From: Streptomyces sp. SID13031
GTDB lineage: Bacteria; Actinomycetota; Actinomycetes; Propionibacteriales; Kribbellaceae
Direction: 5' to 3'
Assembly (NCBI RefSeq): GCF_010548305.1
Contig: NZ_JAAGLV010000025.1
Location: 62,001 to 126,000 of the forward strand
Length of the DNA: 64,000 bases
Below are positions 61,337-64,000 of this stretch, one piece after another. A program made the translations under genes and the position numbers. Under the pieces are notes generated by a model. That model made no database searches. It worked only from the letters and a program-made list of their open reading frames with translations, and had not been told where the DNA came from. Positions within the stretch are counted from its first letter, which is position 1; each line of letters opens with the position of its first letter.

Positions 61337-62098
61337 ATGGTCAAGCCGATCAGTCCTCGCCGCTATGCCGCGCACCCGAGCGGGCGCCCCGTGCTCGTCT
61401 GCGCGGGTGACAGCATCACGCAAGGCGTGATCAGCGCGAACTGGGTCCGCCGGGTCGCGGCGGCCGTCGCCCCCACCGTTGACACCGTCAATGCCGGAAT
61501 CAGTGGGGATTTCGCCTGGAACCTGTTGGCCCGCCTCGACGACATCATCGCCTGCCGACCCGCGACTGTGACGGTGCTCATCGGCACCAACGACGCGGCC
61601 GCACAGATCTCACCTCGCTGGTCAGACGCGGCCATGAAGCACAAGCGTCTCCCGCAGCGTCCCACCGCGGAGTGGTACCGGGAGAACCTCCACCGGATCG
61701 TCGAGCGATTGAAGTCCGAGACATCCGCCAGTCTCGCGCTCATGTCGCTTCCGCCGCTGGGCGACACAGCCGACGGGCGATGGGCGGAGATCATTGCTCC
61801 GTACAACGCGATCCTCCATGACGTCGCAACACAGACCGCCGTACCAGTCCTACCGGTACACGACCTGATCGCCGACCTGATCACGGCGCACCAGACATCA
61901 ACACAGTGGGATGGAACCAGGAAACTCATGATCGCGGCGCTCGGACGCCGACTCCTCCTCCGGCAGACCTGGGACGCCATCGCAGGCCACAACGGTTTCA
62001 CCACAACCACCGACGGAGTACATCTCAACGAGCCCGCTGCCGCGCAGATCGCCACCCTGGTCGAACAGTTCGCCAGGATGCCGGGCGAAACCGGATGA
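61337..62098 (+). CDS. SGNH/GDSL-family hydrolase
   Basis: 253 residues from the ATG at 61337, two bases after the transporter stop. Block I VLVCAGDSITQGVIS (Ser), block II Gly in NAGISGDFAWNLL, block III VTVLIGTNDAAAQ (Asn), block V TTTDGVHLNEPAAA (Asp, His). Probably an esterase that removes acyl groups from the sugar or aglycone. The second SGNH protein of this locus is the frameshifted gene at 50348. Confidence 0.88.
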   Translation: MVKPISPRRYAAHPSGRPVLVCAGDSITQGVISANWVRRVAAAVAPTVDTVNAGISGDFAWNLLARLDDIIACRPATVTVLIGTNDAAAQISPRWSDAAMKHKRLPQRPTAEWYRENLHRIVERLKSETSASLALMSLPPLGDTADGRWAEIIAPYNAILHDVATQTAVPVLPVHDLIADLITAHQTSTQWDGTRKLMIAALGRRLLLRQTWDAIAGHNGFTTTTDGVHLNEPAAAQIATLVEQFARMPGETG

Positions 62099-62127
62099 AG
62101 CGGAAGCCCCAACGGCAACCAGTCCAG

Positions 62128-62604
62128 CTAGTGACGGGGCGCGGGGACCGGCCGTTCCGCGAGAGCAACCCCGGCCCGGTCGATGTCGCGCAGCTCGTCG
62201 AGGCTGTCGGCGAGGGTACGGCCTGCCAATGCGCCGAGGACGGCTGCCTCTGTCTCGTCGGTGAGCCTGACGAAGTACTCAGCGGAGTGGTTGGTGACCA
62301 GGCACTCCCGAGGCCCCTCCGCCCGGGGGGCCCACAGCGGCTTGTCGCCGATGGATGAGCGGTAGATCTCTCCCAGTGTGATCTGGTCCGCGGACCGGCC
62401 GAGGCGGACACCTCCGCTGCGGCCCTTGATGGACGCGACCAGAGCGTCCTGTACCAGCGGGACCATCAGCTTGCGCACCAGGCTCGGGTTCGTGTTCAGG
62501 CTCCTGGCGAGCTGGGTCGAGCTGAGGACAGGACTGCCCTCTTCCGCGCCATGGCCCAGCAGGAGCATGACCTTCAGCGCGCTGGAGAACCTCACGTCCA
62601 GCAT
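62128..62604 (-). CDS. Rrf2-family transcriptional regulator
   Basis: 158 residues from the ATG at 62604, preceded by AAGGGG; the frame is open upstream. N-terminal wHTH MLDVRFSSALKVMLLLG, then STQLARSLNTNPSLVRKLMV and KGRSGGVRLGRSADQITLGE, as in Rrf2/IscR proteins. Only one cysteine (ECLVTNH) is in the region where iron-sulfur members have three, so it is unlikely to hold a [2Fe-2S] cluster. It is divergent from the SnoaL-like gene, with a palindrome between them. Confidence 0.88.
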   Translation of the reverse strand: MLDVRFSSALKVMLLLGHGAEEGSPVLSSTQLARSLNTNPSLVRKLMVPLVQDALVASIKGRSGGVRLGRSADQITLGEIYRSSIGDKPLWAPRAEGPRECLVTNHSAEYFVRLTDETEAAVLGALAGRTLADSLDELRDIDRAGVALAERPVPAPRH

Positions 62605-62662
62605 GCTCGTACCCCTTTTCGTCCGCCGCGTGGTCCAGGTGGGCCCCGACGAACCCATAATA

Positions 62663-62679
62663 GCAACTCTCACAGTTGC
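62663..62679. promoter_or_regulatory. Inverted repeat between Rrf2 regulator and SnoaL-like gene
   Basis: GCAACT, CTCAC, AGTTGC: six-base perfect arms, five-base spacer, 59 bases from the Rrf2 start and 82 bases from the SnoaL-like start. Likely Rrf2 operator controlling the divergent pair. Confidence 0.6.
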
Positions 62680-62760
62680 ACTTCTGTCGAAGAATATGTA
62701 CTTTTCACACATGCAGATTTCGACTGCAGGCGGGCATCACAGGGAGAACCGGAGAACGTC

Positions 62761-63234
62761 ATGAGCACCGAGAACGAGATCAGAGAGATCGTTTCCCAAT
62801 ACACCCGGGCTGCGGACCAGCGCGACGGCGAGGCGATGGCAAAGCTCTACGAGACCGACGCCGTCGTCGAGGTCCACTACCGCGGGCCCGACGGGATGGA
62901 GCCGCTGGGAACCCTCTCCGGAGCAGCGCAGATCGCAGCGGCCGTGACCACGGCCATGGTGCCGCATCCACCCCTGGGCTGGAGCCACCACACCACCTAC
63001 GACCACCGGGTCTCCGTCGACGGCGACGAGGCCAGCATCGAAACCCAGTTCATCACCTTCGATGTCGTCGGAACCAGGAAGCCCGAGGGCGGGTGGCCCG
63101 CCGGCACCTTCGGCGCACAGGGCACCATCAAGCCCATCGAGTCCGGGTACTACACCTTCGACTTCCGACGGACCGACGGACCCTGGCGCATCCGCCGCAT
63201 GGGCATCGTTCACGACATCCCCTACGTCTTCTGA
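62761..63234 (+). CDS. SnoaL-like / NTF2-fold protein
   Basis: 157 residues from the ATG at 62761. The cone-shaped NTF2 fold is suggested by IREIVSQYTRAADQRDGEAM then KLYETDAVVEVHYRG, the middle HHTTYDHRVSVDGDEASIET, and the C-terminal GYYTFDFRRTDGPWRIRRMG. Members act as ketosteroid-isomerase-like or polyketide cyclases, or as dehydratases on aromatic compounds; with an Rrf2 regulator alongside, a detoxifying or catabolic role is possible. A strong hairpin follows. Confidence 0.8.
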   Translation: MSTENEIREIVSQYTRAADQRDGEAMAKLYETDAVVEVHYRGPDGMEPLGTLSGAAQIAAAVTTAMVPHPPLGWSHHTTYDHRVSVDGDEASIETQFITFDVVGTRKPEGGWPAGTFGAQGTIKPIESGYYTFDFRRTDGPWRIRRMGIVHDIPYVF

Positions 63235-63252
63235 TCACCTAGCGGCCGGTCC

Positions 63253-63277
63253 CCGACGCCCGCACAGCGGGCGTCGG
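63253..63277 (+). terminator. Hairpin terminator
   Basis: CCGACGCCCGC / GCGGGCGTCGG, 11-base perfect arms with a three-base loop, 18 bases after the SnoaL-like stop. It can also end the convergent MMPL transcript. Confidence 0.8.
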
Positions 63278-63342
63278 AGAGGTCATCACGCCGCCGAGCA
63301 ACCTGAGCTCGACGGCGCGATGGACCACGTCATTTTCTCAGC

Positions 63343-64000
63343 TCACGGCAGGCTGTCGGCTTTCTCCGGAGTGGCCGGTTCGTCGAGATGGCGGGTGAGG
63401 GTTTGGCCTTCGATGTCGAGGGCGGGCACGATCCGGTCCAGCCAGGACGGGAGTGACCACATGTGCCGGCCGACGATGGCCATCAGGGCCGGGACGAGCA
63501 TCATCCGGACGAGGAAGGCATCGGCGAGGACGCCGACCGCCAGGCCGAAGCCGATGCTTTTGATGATCACGTTGTCCCCCGTGGAGAAGGCACCGAAGAC
63601 GCCGATCATGATGATCGCGGCGGCGGTGACGACCCGGGCGCTGTGCTGGAATCCGACCGCGATCGCCTTGCGGGGAGTGGCGCCGTGCACGAACTCCTCC
63701 CGCATCCGGGTCACCAGGAAGACCTCGTAGTCCATCGCGAGGCCGAACAGGATGCCGGTCAGCAGCAGCGGCAGGATGAACACGACCGGTCCGGTCGAGT
63801 CGAGGCCGATGAGGTTCGCCAGCCATCCCCATTGGAAGACCGCCACGGTGGTGCCGAGGGAGATCCCGACGGACATCACGAACCCCAGCGCCGCCTTCAG
63901 CGGCACGAGCAGTGACCGGAACACCAGGACCAGCAGCAAGAACGCCAGCCCGACGACCACGATGAGGTAGATCGGGAACGCATCGCTCAAGCTGCCGGCG
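63343..64000 (-). CDS. MMPL/RND-family transporter, C-terminal part (runs off the window)
   Basis: The frame is open to the window edge at 64000, so only about the last 219 codons are seen. Membrane segments YLIVVVGLAFLLLVLVFRSL, LVPLKAALGFVMSVGISLG, FILPLLLTGILFGLAMDYEV, and IGVFGAFS through DAFLVRMMLVPALMAIVG are the C-terminal spans of MMPL proteins; GLAMDYEVFLVTRMREE is the family's conserved loop with the Asp-Tyr pair. Actinobacterial MMPL proteins export lipids or drugs. Substrate unknown. Confidence 0.9.
   Translation of the reverse strand, partial: AGSLSDAFPIYLIVVVGLAFLLLVLVFRSLLVPLKAALGFVMSVGISLGTTVAVFQWGWLANLIGLDSTGPVVFILPLLLTGILFGLAMDYEVFLVTRMREEFVHGATPRKAIAVGFQHSARVVTAAAIIMIGVFGAFSTGDNVIIKSIGFGLAVGVLADAFLVRMMLVPALMAIVGRHMWSLPSWLDRIVPALDIEGQTLTRHLDEPATPEKADSLP

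Overview
The window is high-GC actinomycete DNA. The evidence is strong G+C third-position bias, many GTG starts, IS21, IS110 and IS701 transposase remnants, and actinobacterial regulator families (TetR, XRE-DUF5919, Rrf2, NarL-type two-component). I cannot name the species. The gene mix would suit a soil filamentous genus such as Kribbella or a Micromonospora relative, but that is a guess.

Layout. (1) 1-2.7 kb: a GH13 alpha-glucosidase coupled to a 30-residue membrane peptide and a resolvase-like protein, closed by a hairpin with 15-bp arms. (2) 3.5-28 kb: an accessory region, mostly on the minus strand, built around a labdane-type diterpenoid pathway. It has a precursor operon (dxs-ispG-ispH-GGPP synthase) and a core operon (class II DxDD cyclase, two cytochromes P450, class I terpene synthase). 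Around these lie TPR proteins, a secreted small protein, NUDIX, NRDE/TANGO2, a frameshifted methyltransferase and a frameshifted AtuA-family gene. Further along is a QueA-like SAM ribosyltransferase/isomerase paralogue. A CTAGGGG direct-repeat motif recurs 87-217 bp upstream of five of these transcription units and may define a regulon. IS21 and other remnants are scattered through it. (3) 28-38 kb: mixed accessory DNA with a dnaE2 remnant, XRE/NUDIX pair, PPC-domain protein, TspO-like protein, IS701 remnant, heme-oxygenase-fold protein and a two-component system. (4) 38.5-43.4 kb: a small protein, a frameshifted small ORF and a 1272-residue STAND NTPase with 14 WD40 repeats. All three carry the same short VDA...GxQxGD motif, which reads as an NLR-type amyloid-signalling (putative regulated cell death or defence) module. 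(5) 43.4-46.9 kb: small orphan genes and remnants.

A tRNA 3' end plus terminator at 46.84-46.93 kb may mark the right edge of the accessory region. Beyond it genes are dense and almost all intact, with one frameshift and no IS remnants. Two other tRNA 3'-end-like pieces lie at 34.4 and 37.5 kb.

(6) 47-64 kb: a glycoside-catabolism locus. It has a sugar isomerase/epimerase TIM barrel, a pyranose-oxidase-like GMC oxidoreductase, two SGNH hydrolases (one frameshifted), two SDRs, two GH3 beta-glucosidases, a Gfo/Idh/MocA dehydrogenase and a GPH-like sugar transporter. Three TetR regulators and an Rrf2 regulator go with it, and matching palindromes lie in their intergenic regions. A sensible model is uptake of a glycoside, oxidation of the sugar by the GMC enzyme, eliminative or hydrolytic release of the aglycone, and reduction or isomerisation of the sugar. 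The window ends inside an MMPL/RND transporter gene.

Several genes are broken by single-base frameshifts while otherwise full length (methyltransferase, AtuA, SGNH hydrolase). Either real decay or sequencing error could explain these. The IS701 nonsense codon and the dnaE2 substitutions look like true decay.
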